A DNA stretch of 64,000 bases from Psychrobacter sp. 4Dc (GTDB taxonomy: Bacteria > Pseudomonadota > Gammaproteobacteria > Pseudomonadales > Moraxellaceae), in the NCBI RefSeq assembly GCF_002836715.1, contig NZ_PJAT01000134.1, positions 1-64,000 of the forward strand, in the 5' to 3' direction. Within the stretch, counting starts at the first letter, position 1. The number at the start of each line of letters is the position of its first letter. The position numbers were made by a program, and so were the translations under genes. Under the pieces are notes generated by a model. It did no database searches. It worked only from the letters and a program-made list of their open reading frames with translations, and was not told the origin of the DNA. Shown here one piece after another: positions 53,952-63,639 of this stretch.

Positions 53952-55643
53952 TTAACCTTTGATTGACCACTTATTAACCAATGGATAACGGCGTTCACGC
54001 CCAAAAGCTTTATGGCTAATCTTAGTACCGATAGGAGATTGCAAGCGTTTGTATTCGCTGTTGTCTACCATTTTGATGACTTTAGCGACCATCTCAGCAT
54101 CGAAGCCTTTATCAATAATCTCTTGATAGCCCATGTCTTCATCGATATATGACGTCAAGATACCATCTAACACATCGTAGTCAGGCAAGCTGTCTTGATC
54201 TTTTTGATCTGGACGTAATTCAGCCGATGGTGGACGAGTGATAACGCGCTCAGGAATAACCGGCGTATCTTCTAAACGGTTACGATAGCTCGCCAATTTA
54301 TAAACTTGAGACTTATATACGTCTTTTAGTACGTCAAAGCCGCCAGCCATGTCGCCATATAGCGTTGAGTAACCTACTGCCAATTCTGACTTGTTACCAG
54401 TCGTGATAACTAAATGACCGAATTTATTGGACAATGCCATCAAAATCACACCGCGAGCGCGCGCTTGGATATTTTCTTCAGTCGTATCTGCTGGCGACTT
54501 ATTGAATAAAGGCGCTAGCGTATGACGGATGCCTTCGACAGCGTCAAAAATAGGACAGACGGTGTAAGAAACATTTAAGCGACGTGCCTGTGCTTGAGCG
54601 TCTTCTAGACTGATTTGAGAGGTGTATTCGTATGGCATCATGACTGCATATACCTTGTCAGCGCCTAAGGCATCAACAGCGATACAGAGTGTCAATGCTG
54701 AGTCAATACCACCTGACAACCCGACAATAATGCCAGAGAATCCTGAATGGTTGACATAGTCGCGTAGACCGACGACTAACGCCTGATACATTTCAGACTC
54801 ACGGCTTAAGGTTAGAGGCGCTTTGGTCTGCTCGTTAAACTTAGCAGTTTTTACATCTAACGTAGCCAGTAGCAACTGGTTCATAAAGCGCGGCGCTTCA
54901 TGAGCAATGCTACCGTCAGCTTGTACAGCCATAGAGCCACCATCAAACACTAGATCGTCTTGCCCGCCGACAGCATTGACATAGACGATAGGTAGCTTAT
55001 TCTCACGGCTACGCTTGGCCAGCATAGTCTTGCGATTGTCCTGCTTTTCAATCTCAAAAGGCGAGGCGTTTAAGCTTACGATTAGATCAGCACCTTGCTT
55101 TTTAAGCTCAGAGATAGGACCTTTTTCCCACAAATCTTCACAGATAAGCAGACCAATAGTAATGCCTTTATAGTCAAATAAAACTTGATTGCGACCTTTA
55201 TCGAAATAGCGACGCTCATCAAACACGCCATAATTTGGCAAAATTTGCTTATGGTAAAAGCCTTTTTGATGACCATTGTGTAGGATGGCAGCAGAGTTAA
55301 AAGTACCGTGATGATCGACATGCGGATAGCCGACAATCATGACGATATCATCGATATCACTCAAAGTAGACAAAGCGCTTTTGACGCGACCTGACAAGCT
55401 TGGACGTAGCAATAAATCTTGTGGAGGGTAGCCTAGTAGCGCTAACTCTGGGAATACGATTACGTCAGCACCTTGTTCGCGTGCTTGTAATGCTAGGGTA
55501 CGCATTTTTTCGACGTTGGTTGAGATATCACCGACCAAAAAATGTGATTGGGCTAAAGCAAAAGTGACAGTATCTTGTGGTTTGTTGTTCTTACTGGCTT
55601 CGTTTGAGGTGTTAGAGTTGGGGTTATCAGTGTCTTTTGACAT
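53952..55643 (-). CDS. nadE: Glutamine-dependent NAD+ synthetase
   Basis: NadE makes NAD+ from nicotinate adenine dinucleotide, ATP and glutamine, the last step of NAD synthesis. The N-terminal glutaminase (CN-hydrolase) domain has its Glu-Lys-Cys triad in FPELALLGYPPQDLL, KQILPNYGVFDERRYF and LLICEDLWEKG. The C-terminal synthetase domain has the ATP-pyrophosphatase loop GLSGGIDSALT near residue 313 and later KSELAVGYSTLYGDMAGG. With 563 residues it is the bacterial two-domain form, not the ammonia-only form of E. coli. An additional N-terminal tail rich in Asn and Ser precedes the first domain. Confidence 0.95.
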   Translation of the reverse strand: MSKDTDNPNSNTSNEASKNNKPQDTVTFALAQSHFLVGDISTNVEKMRTLALQAREQGADVIVFPELALLGYPPQDLLLRPSLSGRVKSALSTLSDIDDIVMIVGYPHVDHHGTFNSAAILHNGHQKGFYHKQILPNYGVFDERRYFDKGRNQVLFDYKGITIGLLICEDLWEKGPISELKKQGADLIVSLNASPFEIEKQDNRKTMLAKRSRENKLPIVYVNAVGGQDDLVFDGGSMAVQADGSIAHEAPRFMNQLLLATLDVKTAKFNEQTKAPLTLSRESEMYQALVVGLRDYVNHSGFSGIIVGLSGGIDSALTLCIAVDALGADKVYAVMMPYEYTSQISLEDAQAQARRLNVSYTVCPIFDAVEGIRHTLAPLFNKSPADTTEENIQARARGVILMALSNKFGHLVITTGNKSELAVGYSTLYGDMAGGFDVLKDVYKSQVYKLASYRNRLEDTPVIPERVITRPPSAELRPDQKDQDSLPDYDVLDGILTSYIDEDMGYQEIIDKGFDAEMVAKVIKMVDNSEYKRLQSPIGTKISHKAFGRERRYPLVNKWSIKG

Positions 55644-56496
55644 TGTTATTGTTCCTATCGATATATTATTAAAATTTGGTGTGTCTGTATTGATTCAAAT
55701 AAAATCAAATCCGAAATTAACTCAAAACTGCGATCTTGCATATCAAGCTCAAATATTGAGCTGATATGCTGAGTCTAAATCTCGTATAAGCCTTTATAAA
55801 AGACTTATGATTTTGCTCAAGTAACTCACTCTAAGTGATAGCGACACCCTGAAATTAGAACTTATGATAGTCTAAAAGAAGACGGTATAAGCGGGTGTTG
55901 AAATCTGGCTCAGAGGATTCGACGTCTGTACGACGATGTAAATAAATATGTGCAAATAAACTTAACTACACTGAAAAGCTTAAAATAATTGCTTTAGTAT
56001 AACATCAATTGTCGCGACAAATAGAACGCACCAGTGGATTCCCTTATAAGATAACAGTTTAAAAGCTGAACATAAAAGCAGTTTTCAATACATCATTTTT
56101 ACACACTAAATTCATGCATTATGCGCTAGTCATTATCGTCGCCATCTAGTAAGCTTGCATAGACAAAGTTGTAAGTAAAGATTACAACAACGCGTTATAT
56201 AATTCACACGCTTTATTGCATAATAAAGTGTGCTAGCTGCATTTTTATTATTTTATCTACAATAATAAATGGCTATGAATTTGTAGTATAGAACTGGACA
56301 TAGTCATACTATTTAATGGTCATGTTACTTAATCGTTATATGATTTCATAAGTCCGACCCAATGCTTTTTTGTATGATTCGCAACTCTCGCTAATGGATA
56401 TGGCTTACAGACAGTGTCTAATAGCTGATATTCATCACACATTTATAAACTCGCCAGCAAAATTATCGTTTGCTGTCCGCTTTTGGTTTATACGCT
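55644..56496. other. 853-base gap between nadE and the PerM-like gene
   Basis: This divergent gap is long for the window. It contains a strong hairpin on the nadE side (55737-55768). The open frames that enter it have no ribosome-binding site and are shadows or chance. It should carry the two promoters. I see no tRNA-like or terminator-like structure in the rest. Confidence 0.5.
55737..55768 (-). promoter_or_regulatory. Strong hairpin in the nadE leader region
   Basis: GCATATCA-A-GCTCAA pairs with TTGAGC-TGATATGC, 14 base pairs with a single bulged base and a three-base loop. It is 94 bases upstream of the nadE start and not followed by T residues on the minus strand. It could be a leader structure or a two-fold operator. 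Confidence 0.55.
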
Positions 56497-57624
56497 ATGA
56501 TTGAAAACTGGACAAAAGAATTTATTATTCAGCGCTTATTGGCAATTACGTTGCTAGTGGTGCTATTCGTATTATGTTTTCAAGTGGTGCAGTTTTTTAT
56601 TGTACCAGCGCTGTGGGCAGCGATTTTGGCCTATGTAACTTTTCCTATTTATAATTTCTTCCATGAAAAGGTGAAGCTAAGCCCAGACTTTAGCGCCGCT
56701 ATTATGACGGTGAGCATCTCACTGATAATTGGCGTGCCACTGGTCATCGGTGTGTTTATCTTGCAGCAAGAAGCTTTGAGTTTAATCAGTAACTTGATCT
56801 ATCGTATCAAGGTAGGTTACTTAGATGTGCCTGACTCCCTCAAAGATTTACCTATCATCGGTCAGCAAGTCAAAGACGTGCTGTGGCGTATCAATAAAAA
56901 CCCAGAAGGGACGCTAGAAGCTTTTCGCATTTGGGTTCAGTCGCATTTATATTATGGCAAAATAGCATTTGATGTGGTGTTCAGTAGTTTGGCCAAGCTG
57001 GGTATGGCATTAATGACGCTCTTCTTCTTTTACCGAGATGGAACCAGTCTGATTCGTCAAATTCGTCAAGCGTTGCGTAATATCATCGGTAATCGTATCG
57101 ACGGTTACATCGATTCTGTGGGTACAACTACGCGCGCTGTGGTATACGGCATCGGGCTGACGGCATTGGCTCAGGCATTATTGGCTGGTATCGGTTATTA
57201 TTTCTCTGGTGCACCAAGTCCTATCTTATTGACCATTGTCACGTTTATCATTGCGTTGATTCCGTTCGGCACGCCATTTGTTTGGGGTGGTGTATCGATT
57301 TGGCTACTGAGTCAAGGACATACTGCAGAGGGTATTGGATTGGCACTATGGGGTGTGCTGGTGATTAGCTGGGTGGATAATTTGATTCGTCCTATCGTCA
57401 TCAGTGGCGCGACCAAAATCCCTTTTATCATTATTTTTATTGGTGTATTAGGTGGTCTAACAGCGTTTGGCTTTGTCGGTTTGTTTATTGGGCCTGTCGT
57501 GTTGGCTATCGGGCTTGCAGTATGGCGCGAGTGGATATCGCAGCATAAGAATGAGATATTTGCTCAGCAAGAGGTGATGCTTTCTGACCCTCGTGCGATA
57601 GATCCTGTGCACGAACCAGAATAA
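56497..57624 (+). CDS. AI-2E family (PerM/YdiK-like) transporter
   Basis: An inner-membrane protein of the AI-2 exporter (PerM) family, about 375 residues with seven to eight spans. Spans are grouped at about residues 12-50, 65-95, 155-180 and 215-345. The signature region PSPILLTIVTFIIALIPFGTPFVWGG and the segment SWVDNLIRPIVISGATKIPFIIIFIGVLGG are typical. Substrates differ between members (autoinducer-2, ions, other small molecules), so the function is open. The ATG at 56497 is preferred over the TTG at 56470; neither has a strong ribosome-binding site. It is followed by pdxB after 51 bases. Confidence 0.88.
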   Translation: MIENWTKEFIIQRLLAITLLVVLFVLCFQVVQFFIVPALWAAILAYVTFPIYNFFHEKVKLSPDFSAAIMTVSISLIIGVPLVIGVFILQQEALSLISNLIYRIKVGYLDVPDSLKDLPIIGQQVKDVLWRINKNPEGTLEAFRIWVQSHLYYGKIAFDVVFSSLAKLGMALMTLFFFYRDGTSLIRQIRQALRNIIGNRIDGYIDSVGTTTRAVVYGIGLTALAQALLAGIGYYFSGAPSPILLTIVTFIIALIPFGTPFVWGGVSIWLLSQGHTAEGIGLALWGVLVISWVDNLIRPIVISGATKIPFIIIFIGVLGGLTAFGFVGLFIGPVVLAIGLAVWREWISQHKNEIFAQQEVMLSDPRAIDPVHEPE

Positions 57625-57675
57625 CAAGTCGCTAGCAAATACGATGTAAAAAATTATCGATAGAGACGATGAATA

Positions 57676-58842
57676 ATGACAAATGAGAATATGGCAGAAT
57701 CGACGAATAATAAGACCGATAAATTAAGTACAATTAAAAATATCACTATTTTAGCGGACAGCAACATCGCCAGTCTGAATGATTTTTTTAATGATGCTAT
57801 GCTTGGTCAGCTGACTGAGCATACGGTTGAGATTATTACTGTCGCTGGTCGAGCTATTGATGCAGCGCTACTTGCCGAAGTACAGCCAGATGTGCTGCTG
57901 ATACGCTCTGTGACGAAAGTAAACGAAGCGCTATTGGCTGACAATAACAGCGTGCAGTTTGTTGGGTCTGCGACTATTGGTACCGACCATGTAGATAAAG
58001 ATTATCTAGCATCTCGCAATATCACTTTTGCCAATGCGGCTGGTTGTAGTAAGCATTCTGTGGCTCAATATGTGTTGACAGCTGTTTTCACTTTGCGTCC
58101 GCAGTATTGGCAGCAGTCGGCGTCGTTAACCTTAGGTATTATTGGCCTTGGTAATATCGGTAGTACGCTTGCTCAATATGCCTATGATTTGGGTTGGCAG
58201 GTGCTAGGCTATGATCCCCTGTTACCAGCCTCTGAAACTAACAATGCTAGCTTGGAGCAGGTACTTAGCCAAAGTGACGTGGTTAGTCTGCATGTGCCTT
58301 TAACCAATGAAAAGAATTCGACGAACCCTAAAGGTAGTGATTACCCAACACGTTACCTTATCAACGAAGCTACATTAGCAGCGATGCCTGCCGATACGAT
58401 ATTGATTAATAGTGCACGTGGGCCTGTGATTGAGGAAAACGCACTTAAAGCAGATATTGAGCATACTGGACGTCAAGTGGTGCTAGATGTGTTTGAGCAT
58501 GAGCCAGAAGTCGCAGTAAGCTTGCTATCTAATCTTGCTATTGCCACACCGCATATCGCTGGCTATACGCTAGAAGGTAAGCTACGTGGCACACAAATCA
58601 TTTATGATGCCTTGTGTGAAAAATTAACGATACCTCCAACTCAATCTATGTCCAATCTGCTACCGCTAAATATGTTCTTATGGTCTGAATTAAAATCGTA
58701 TCCAGACAGATTGCCAAAGTTTTATGACATCATGCAAGATGACGCCTCATTGCGAAATAAAGCAATTGATGGGCAAGTAAATGGTACTGACTTTGACGGT
58801 CTGAGACGTGATTACCACTTGCGCCGTGAGTGGCAGTTTTAA
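57676..58842 (+). CDS. pdxB: Erythronate-4-phosphate dehydrogenase
   Basis: PdxB oxidises 4-phosphoerythronate in the DXP-dependent synthesis of pyridoxal phosphate. The NAD-binding motif LGIIGLGNIGSTLA is near residue 157. The 2-hydroxyacid dehydrogenase signatures are SVTKVNEALL, IGTDHVDKDYL, NSARGPVIEE with the active Arg, DVFEHEP with Glu, and TPHIAGYTLEGK with the catalytic His. The C-terminal 90 residues form the PdxB-specific dimerisation domain. The length of 388 residues is normal. The gene lies between the PerM-like gene and epmA with short gaps, probably one operon. Confidence 0.94.
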   Translation: MTNENMAESTNNKTDKLSTIKNITILADSNIASLNDFFNDAMLGQLTEHTVEIITVAGRAIDAALLAEVQPDVLLIRSVTKVNEALLADNNSVQFVGSATIGTDHVDKDYLASRNITFANAAGCSKHSVAQYVLTAVFTLRPQYWQQSASLTLGIIGLGNIGSTLAQYAYDLGWQVLGYDPLLPASETNNASLEQVLSQSDVVSLHVPLTNEKNSTNPKGSDYPTRYLINEATLAAMPADTILINSARGPVIEENALKADIEHTGRQVVLDVFEHEPEVAVSLLSNLAIATPHIAGYTLEGKLRGTQIIYDALCEKLTIPPTQSMSNLLPLNMFLWSELKSYPDRLPKFYDIMQDDASLRNKAIDGQVNGTDFDGLRRDYHLRREWQF

Positions 58843-58892
58843 TTAAACAAGATATTTAGCAACCCACTATTCATCAGTCGAAGTAGAGCCCA

Positions 58893-59921
58893 ATGATTCA
58901 AGCAAATAACATTTCTTCGCAGCCTATTACTTCTAAGCCTAGCTACGCGCCAACCATGACACTTGCGATGGCACAACAGCGCGCGCAATTTATCAGTAGT
59001 ATTCGGCAGTTTTTTACCAGTCGACAAGTGCTGGAAGTGCAGACACCGCTATTATCCCAAGCAGGTAATACAGACACTTTTTTGCAGTCTGTAGCAGCTC
59101 ACGTGACCTATCAAGACCGTCCACGCACTTATTATTTGCATACCTCGCCTGAGTTTGCGATGAAGCGTTTATTAGCCAGCTGGCAAGTGCCTATTTATCA
59201 GATTTGTCCTGTCTTTCGTGATAATGAAATAGGCACGCGTCATAATATTGAATTTACGATGCTTGAATGGTATCAACCGAATTATAGTCTGGACGAGATG
59301 GCAACTGAGCTTAATGACTTGTTGGAGGCACTTTATGGTCATTCTGTTGTGATGAGTCATTATCGCTATGTCGATGCCTTTATGGATTTTGTAGGCATCC
59401 ATCCGTTGACAGCGAATTTAACTGCATTGCAAGCCGTGGCAGAAGATATGGGTTTGACAGGATTTGATTTTAATAATGCTGATGATAGCGAAGAAAACCG
59501 TCGTCAGAGCTGGTTAGATTTGTTATTCAGTCATGCCGTAGAGCCAAACCTAGGTCATGATTTGCCGACATTGATTATAGAGTATCCACCTGCGACCGCT
59601 GCACTAGCGAAGACAGCTATGGACAAAGATGGTAATAAAATTGCGAAACGTTTCGAGCTATACATTAACGGCATTGAGATTGCCAATGCTTATGATGAGC
59701 TAGCAGATGGTCAAGCATTGCGTGACCGTTTTGAACAAGACAATCAATTACGTGCGCGTCATAATCTACCTAAAATGCCAATCGATGAGCATCTATTAGC
59801 TGCCTCCAATGATTTGATACCATGTAGCGGTATCGCAGTCGGTATGGATAGATTGCTAATGGTTGTAACAGGTGCAAGCAGCTTGGAAGAAGTCATCCCT
59901 TTTCCCAGTAGGCAAGCATGA
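58893..59921 (+). CDS. epmA: Elongation factor P lysine(34) lysyltransferase EpmA
   Basis: EpmA (PoxA/GenX) attaches beta-lysine to elongation factor P, which helps ribosomes through proline runs. It is a class II lysyl-tRNA synthetase-like protein without an anticodon domain. Motif 2 lies at ICPVFRDNEIGTRHNIEFTMLEWYQP and motif 3 at PCSGIAVGMDRLLMVVTG. Motif 1 is around EVQTPLLSQAGNTDTF. At 342 residues it has the usual short length, with an N-terminal tail of about 20. Its partners efp and epmB are not in the window. Confidence 0.94.
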   Translation: MIQANNISSQPITSKPSYAPTMTLAMAQQRAQFISSIRQFFTSRQVLEVQTPLLSQAGNTDTFLQSVAAHVTYQDRPRTYYLHTSPEFAMKRLLASWQVPIYQICPVFRDNEIGTRHNIEFTMLEWYQPNYSLDEMATELNDLLEALYGHSVVMSHYRYVDAFMDFVGIHPLTANLTALQAVAEDMGLTGFDFNNADDSEENRRQSWLDLLFSHAVEPNLGHDLPTLIIEYPPATAALAKTAMDKDGNKIAKRFELYINGIEIANAYDELADGQALRDRFEQDNQLRARHNLPKMPIDEHLLAASNDLIPCSGIAVGMDRLLMVVTGASSLEEVIPFPSRQA

Positions 59922-59966
59922 TTGAGCGTGCGTCTTTTAAATTAACTATAATCTAAATATATAATA

Positions 59967-60021
59967 AAAAGGTCGTTGCCGATTTACCAATTAGATATTG
60001 GCGAATCGACAACGACCTTTT
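59967..60021. terminator. Bidirectional terminator after epmA
   Basis: AAAAGGTCGTTG pairs with CAACGACCTTTT, with further pairing inside (GATT with AATC and CCAAT with ATTGG). It separates the convergent epmA and the SDR gene. Confidence 0.88.
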
Positions 60022-60079
60022 GTATTGGCTGCTTCTAAAATCTAGCATCCACAACCAATTTTGCTAATGCTAAATTTAT

Positions 60080-60721
60080 TTATACGGTAGCAACTGCTTC
60101 ATTAATATCGATATCACCATTGTGTAGATTGAATACCTTACCTATGGTGTTATCCGCTGTGAGTACAGCAGCCAATGTTGTCGCTACATCTTCGATGGCA
60201 TTCTCACCAGAGCTGGTATCATTGATAGTGATTTTACCGGTACCAGCGCGCTCTTTTAGTGCGCCTGGCTGTACGATAGTGTAATCCAGCGAGCTGTTAT
60301 TCACTAACCAGTGATCAGCGTAGTGCTTAGAGATGTAGTATTCTTTTAGATCTGCAATACCAGGGTTTTCATCCCATTTGTCAGTTTCTAATGAAAAGAC
60401 TGAGCTCAGCATAATATAACGTTTAATGCCTTTATCTTGTGCCGCCTGCATCGTTTTCACAGCACCATGCAGATCAACTTCTAGTACGTTTTTACCACCA
60501 GATCCTGCTACAAAGTAAACAGCCTCGATATCCTGATCCAGTTGTTTTTCAATAGATTCTTTACTGGCTGTAATGTCTAAATCTAGCTGGGTATAGTTGT
60601 CATTATCAAATAGTTTTTCTTTCTGACGAGTCGTGCCAATAACTTGATGGTCATCAGCCAATAACTGCTTAACCAAATCACCGCCCACTCGACCACTTGC
60701 ACCGACGACTAAAATTTTCAT
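60080..60721 (-). CDS. NAD(P)-binding SDR-family protein (YwnB-like)
   Basis: A 213-residue atypical short-chain dehydrogenase of the NAD(P)H-binding (NmrA/YwnB-like) group. The nucleotide motif KILVVGASGRVGGDLVKQLL is at the N-terminus (GASGRVGG). YYISKHYADHWLV gives the Tyr-x-x-x-Lys pair and TIVQPGALKE follows. The substrate is unknown; such proteins are often flavin or quinone reductases or redox sensors. Of two in-frame ATGs (60727 and 60721) the second has AGGA at a proper distance of six bases. It is monocistronic. Confidence 0.88.
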   Translation of the reverse strand: MKILVVGASGRVGGDLVKQLLADDHQVIGTTRQKEKLFDNDNYTQLDLDITASKESIEKQLDQDIEAVYFVAGSGGKNVLEVDLHGAVKTMQAAQDKGIKRYIMLSSVFSLETDKWDENPGIADLKEYYISKHYADHWLVNNSSLDYTIVQPGALKERAGTGKITINDTSSGENAIEDVATTLAAVLTADNTIGKVFNLHNGDIDINEAVATV

Positions 60722-60957
60722 AATCATTCCTATTCTTATTTAAATTTTATTGTTTGAATTATTCAGTAAGTTTATTTATCTTGAAATCCGAATATAGGGT
60801 AACAAAGATAGGTAGCACGCTTCGTTATAAAGCGTGCTGATTGAATAGTGTTTGGTTATAGAGTGTATACAGTTTGCAAGGAAGCAAACGTTGATCAGAT
60901 GACATTGTGTCACAGATGGACAGAATGAGTAAGCGTCAGATAGAACCATAAAAGGCA

Positions 60958-61407
60958 TTAACGAACCAAGCGATTGAGACCATCAGCAAAGGCTTTTTTA
61001 TCACGATCACCGTAGGGTTTTTGTCCACTCATTTCTTGCAGTTCTAGGACACCAGTACCGCGCATAGTATCCATAAAATCGCGCATATTGAGCTTTTGCT
61101 TGATGTTGTTTTTGTCGTAAACCACGCCACGTGTTGTCAGTACCATACCGCCCTTGTCTAAAATGTCATTGGCCAAGGGGATATCGCTAGTAATAGCTAA
61201 GTCACCAGCTTGTATCTGCTCGACGATATAATCATCAGCTTTGTCGAATCCTGATGGCACGACAGTCATAACAAGTAGGGGCGACTTGCGTAGCTTAATC
61301 GGCTGATTGGCCACAAATATGGCCATGGTCTTGGTACGTTCAGCCGTTTTAATAATCAAATCTTTGGCAATCAATGGTACCGAATCTGCGTCCACCCAAA
61401 TCTGCAT
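60958..61407 (-). CDS. yaiI: YaiI/YqxD family protein (DUF188)
   Basis: A 149-residue protein of the UPF0178/YaiI-YqxD family with a PIN-like fold; the family is of unknown function, possibly a nuclease. MQIWVDADSVPLIAKDLI, VANQPIKL, DDYIVEQIQAGDLAITSDIPLANDIL and TTRGVVYDKNNIKQKLNMRDFMD follow the family pattern. The conserved Asp residues of the PIN-type site (D6, D8, D85-D89 region) are present. The start overlaps the purK stop (TAATG), so it is translated from the pur transcript. No purine link is established. Confidence 0.9.
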   Translation of the reverse strand: MQIWVDADSVPLIAKDLIIKTAERTKTMAIFVANQPIKLRKSPLLVMTVVPSGFDKADDYIVEQIQAGDLAITSDIPLANDILDKGGMVLTTRGVVYDKNNIKQKLNMRDFMDTMRGTGVLELQEMSGQKPYGDRDKKAFADGLNRLVR

Positions 61408-62783
61408 TATTTATTGGCCTTCTCAGATTTTGATGTAGTAGTAGTCAGGCTGCCTGCTTGGCTGTCTTTATGGTCTAGTTCATCAGCTGTGGCATCATTT
61501 TGAGCACTGTTCTGAGCGCTATTTTTATCATTACTCTTAGTATCGACGTCTACTTTACTAGGCTGAGTATCTACATTTGCATATTCTTTATCTAGACCAA
61601 CCTTGTTTGGCAAGATAGCAACCAATTTTGCCATAGCAGGTTCTAAATCAGTCACATCATTAGGCATCAAGGTGATATGAGCAATCTTGCGATCGTCACG
61701 CTCAGCCTTATGATAGCTATGATAATGAGCGCCATCGATATTTAGCACTGCACTGATATCGGGATATTGACCCAGTACATTCACCATAATCGCAGGATGC
61801 ACGTTATCTGTATCACCTAATGGCAAATTAACCACGGCACGGATATGGTTCTCAAACTGGCTGGTAATAGCGCCTTCGATACTCCAGTGTCCAGAGTTGT
61901 GGACCCGTGGTGCGATCTCATTCGCCAATATCGCATTATGACCGCGAGCATCTTTGGTGACGAATAATTCAAGCGCCATAACGCCAACATAATCCAAATG
62001 GTTCATGATTTTGGTGATAGCGTCTGTTGCTTGTTGAAACAGGTGACTCGTGCCAACAGCAGGTGCTTGAGTCTTGGCTAGTATACCGTTGTGATGATGG
62101 TTTTCGACCAAATCGTAACAGCGTACCTGACCATTTTGTGCTCTTGCTGCAATGATAGAGACTTCACGACTAAAGTTAATAAAACCTTCAGCAATTAACG
62201 GCGCAGGTGTTGGCGTAAGTGAGCCTTTACCACTGACAGCGTCCTTTAAATCTAGCCAAGCAGCTTTAATATCACTGTCTTGCTTGATAACGAACTGACC
62301 TTTGCCATCGTAACCACCTCGGCTGGTTTTTAGAACGATAGGCAGTCCTAACTCTTTACAAGCGTGCTTGAGCTCAGCTTCAGAATTTACTTCCATAAAT
62401 GGCACGGTTGCAATATCAAGTGTGTTGAACATCTGTTTTTCTTTTAGACGATCTTGAGCGATATCAAGCGCAATCAGTGGTGGGAACATACCTTGCTTGC
62501 TGCCAGATTTTGACAAGCTAACCAGTTGCTCGACCGTAGACGTTGGTGTGTTTTCAAACTCTAAGGTAAAGACGTCCGCTGCTGCGATAAAGTCTTCTAA
62601 TTGATCGATATGAAAGACACGGCCGTACAAGCTGGCAGGACATTCTGGATTGTCTTCTAAGAATACGCATTGGTAACCCAATGGCATAGCGGCTTCGGCA
62701 AGCATCATACCAAGCTGACCACCGCCTAAAATACCGATGGTACGAATGGTTTGGGTAACAGGATAAGCGTTTGCTGTAGTCAT
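61407..62783 (-). CDS. purK: N5-carboxyaminoimidazole ribonucleotide synthase PurK
   Basis: PurK is an ATP-grasp enzyme that carboxylates aminoimidazole ribonucleotide in de novo purine synthesis; PurE then rearranges the product. The N-terminal GILGGGQLGMMLAEAA nucleotide loop, the ATP-grasp LKTSRGGYDGKGQFVI and NEIAPRVHNSGHWSIEGA are typical. I start at 62783 (MTTANAYPVTQ) since the 31 residues upstream are unlike the family. The protein is 458 residues, about 80-100 longer than usual. Most of the excess is a Lys/Asp/Ser-rich, low-complexity C-terminal tail (about residues 395-458) that is probably disordered. It forms an operon with purE upstream and yaiI downstream. Confidence 0.94.
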   Translation of the reverse strand: MTTANAYPVTQTIRTIGILGGGQLGMMLAEAAMPLGYQCVFLEDNPECPASLYGRVFHIDQLEDFIAAADVFTLEFENTPTSTVEQLVSLSKSGSKQGMFPPLIALDIAQDRLKEKQMFNTLDIATVPFMEVNSEAELKHACKELGLPIVLKTSRGGYDGKGQFVIKQDSDIKAAWLDLKDAVSGKGSLTPTPAPLIAEGFINFSREVSIIAARAQNGQVRCYDLVENHHHNGILAKTQAPAVGTSHLFQQATDAITKIMNHLDYVGVMALELFVTKDARGHNAILANEIAPRVHNSGHWSIEGAITSQFENHIRAVVNLPLGDTDNVHPAIMVNVLGQYPDISAVLNIDGAHYHSYHKAERDDRKIAHITLMPNDVTDLEPAMAKLVAILPNKVGLDKEYANVDTQPSKVDVDTKSNDKNSAQNSAQNDATADELDHKDSQAGSLTTTTSKSEKANK

Positions 62784-62980
62784 GGCAGGCTCTTTGAATA
62801 AAAGTGAATAAGGTGTTTGGTCTATTAAAATATAAAACTCAATGGGTGAAAATAGGAAAAGGTGCACTGTATGCACCTTATCTCTACTCGGAATTGCTTA
62901 AAAGTATATATTGATAACTTCAATCGTTAAGCCTTCAATCTAAAAGACGCTGCTATAAAAGCTGATCGATTTATATTTAC

Positions 62981-63532
62981 CTAAGGATTGATAATACCTG
63001 GTGTTGGGCTAGCGAGAATGGTCTCAGTCTGAGACTGGCGCATCTGATCGAGCTTAGTAGCAATCGTAACATCATGCAATGCCAATACTTGAATTGCAAG
63101 TAGGGCAGCATTATAAGCACCAGCAGCACCAATCGCCAAAGTACCAACAGCGACGCCTTTTGGCATTTGTACAATAGACAGTAGACTATCCCAACCGCTC
63201 AGCATAGATGATTTTACGGGGACACCAAAGACAGGTAACGGCGTTTGACTGGCACACATACCCGGCAGATGAGCGGCACCGCCTGCACCAGCAATGATCA
63301 CTTGTAGACCATTATCTTTTGCGCTTTTGGCATAATCAAATAATCTATCAGGCGTACGGTGTGCAGAGACAACTTCACAATCAAAAGCAATGTCAAAGTC
63401 TGCAAGCAATTGCGCAGCAGCACTCATAGTTGCCCAGTCAGACTGCGAACCCATGATAATGCCAACTTTTGGCTGACCAGCAGGGGAGGTGATTGGACCG
63501 TTCTGGTTAGCAGCAGTATTCGTGGTGCTCAT
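62981..63532 (-). CDS. purE: N5-carboxyaminoimidazole ribonucleotide mutase PurE
   Basis: PurE converts N5-CAIR to CAIR. The substrate loop [13 protein letters not shown] is near residue 25, followed by [16 protein letters not shown] and [14 protein letters not shown] with the catalytic His, then [36 protein letters not shown]. This is the class I (bacterial) enzyme that works with PurK. It is 183 residues, with a short N-terminal extra. It precedes purK by about 200 bases on the same strand; a regulatory PurR-type site was not identified. Confidence 0.95.
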   Translation of the reverse strand: MSTTNTAANQNGPITSPAGQPKVGIIMGSQSDWATMSAAAQLLADFDIAFDCEVVSAHRTPDRLFDYAKSAKDNGLQVIIAGAGGAAHLPGMCASQTPLPVFGVPVKSSMLSGWDSLLSIVQMPKGVAVGTLAIGAAGAYNAALLAIQVLALHDVTIATKLDQMRQSQTETILASPTPGIINP

Positions 63533-63639
63533 GATTGGATATCCTCAAAAAGACCATCATACAAAAATTTTGCTATGGTCGTAAAGCCAAGTTTGACTTT
63601 TAGTACTGGTATGGCGCTAATTGCATTGATATCACGATT

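Noticed and set aside
60776..60958. A 60-codon frame between the SDR and yaiI genes
   Set aside because: Starts at the yaiI stop, no family features and no ribosome-binding site.
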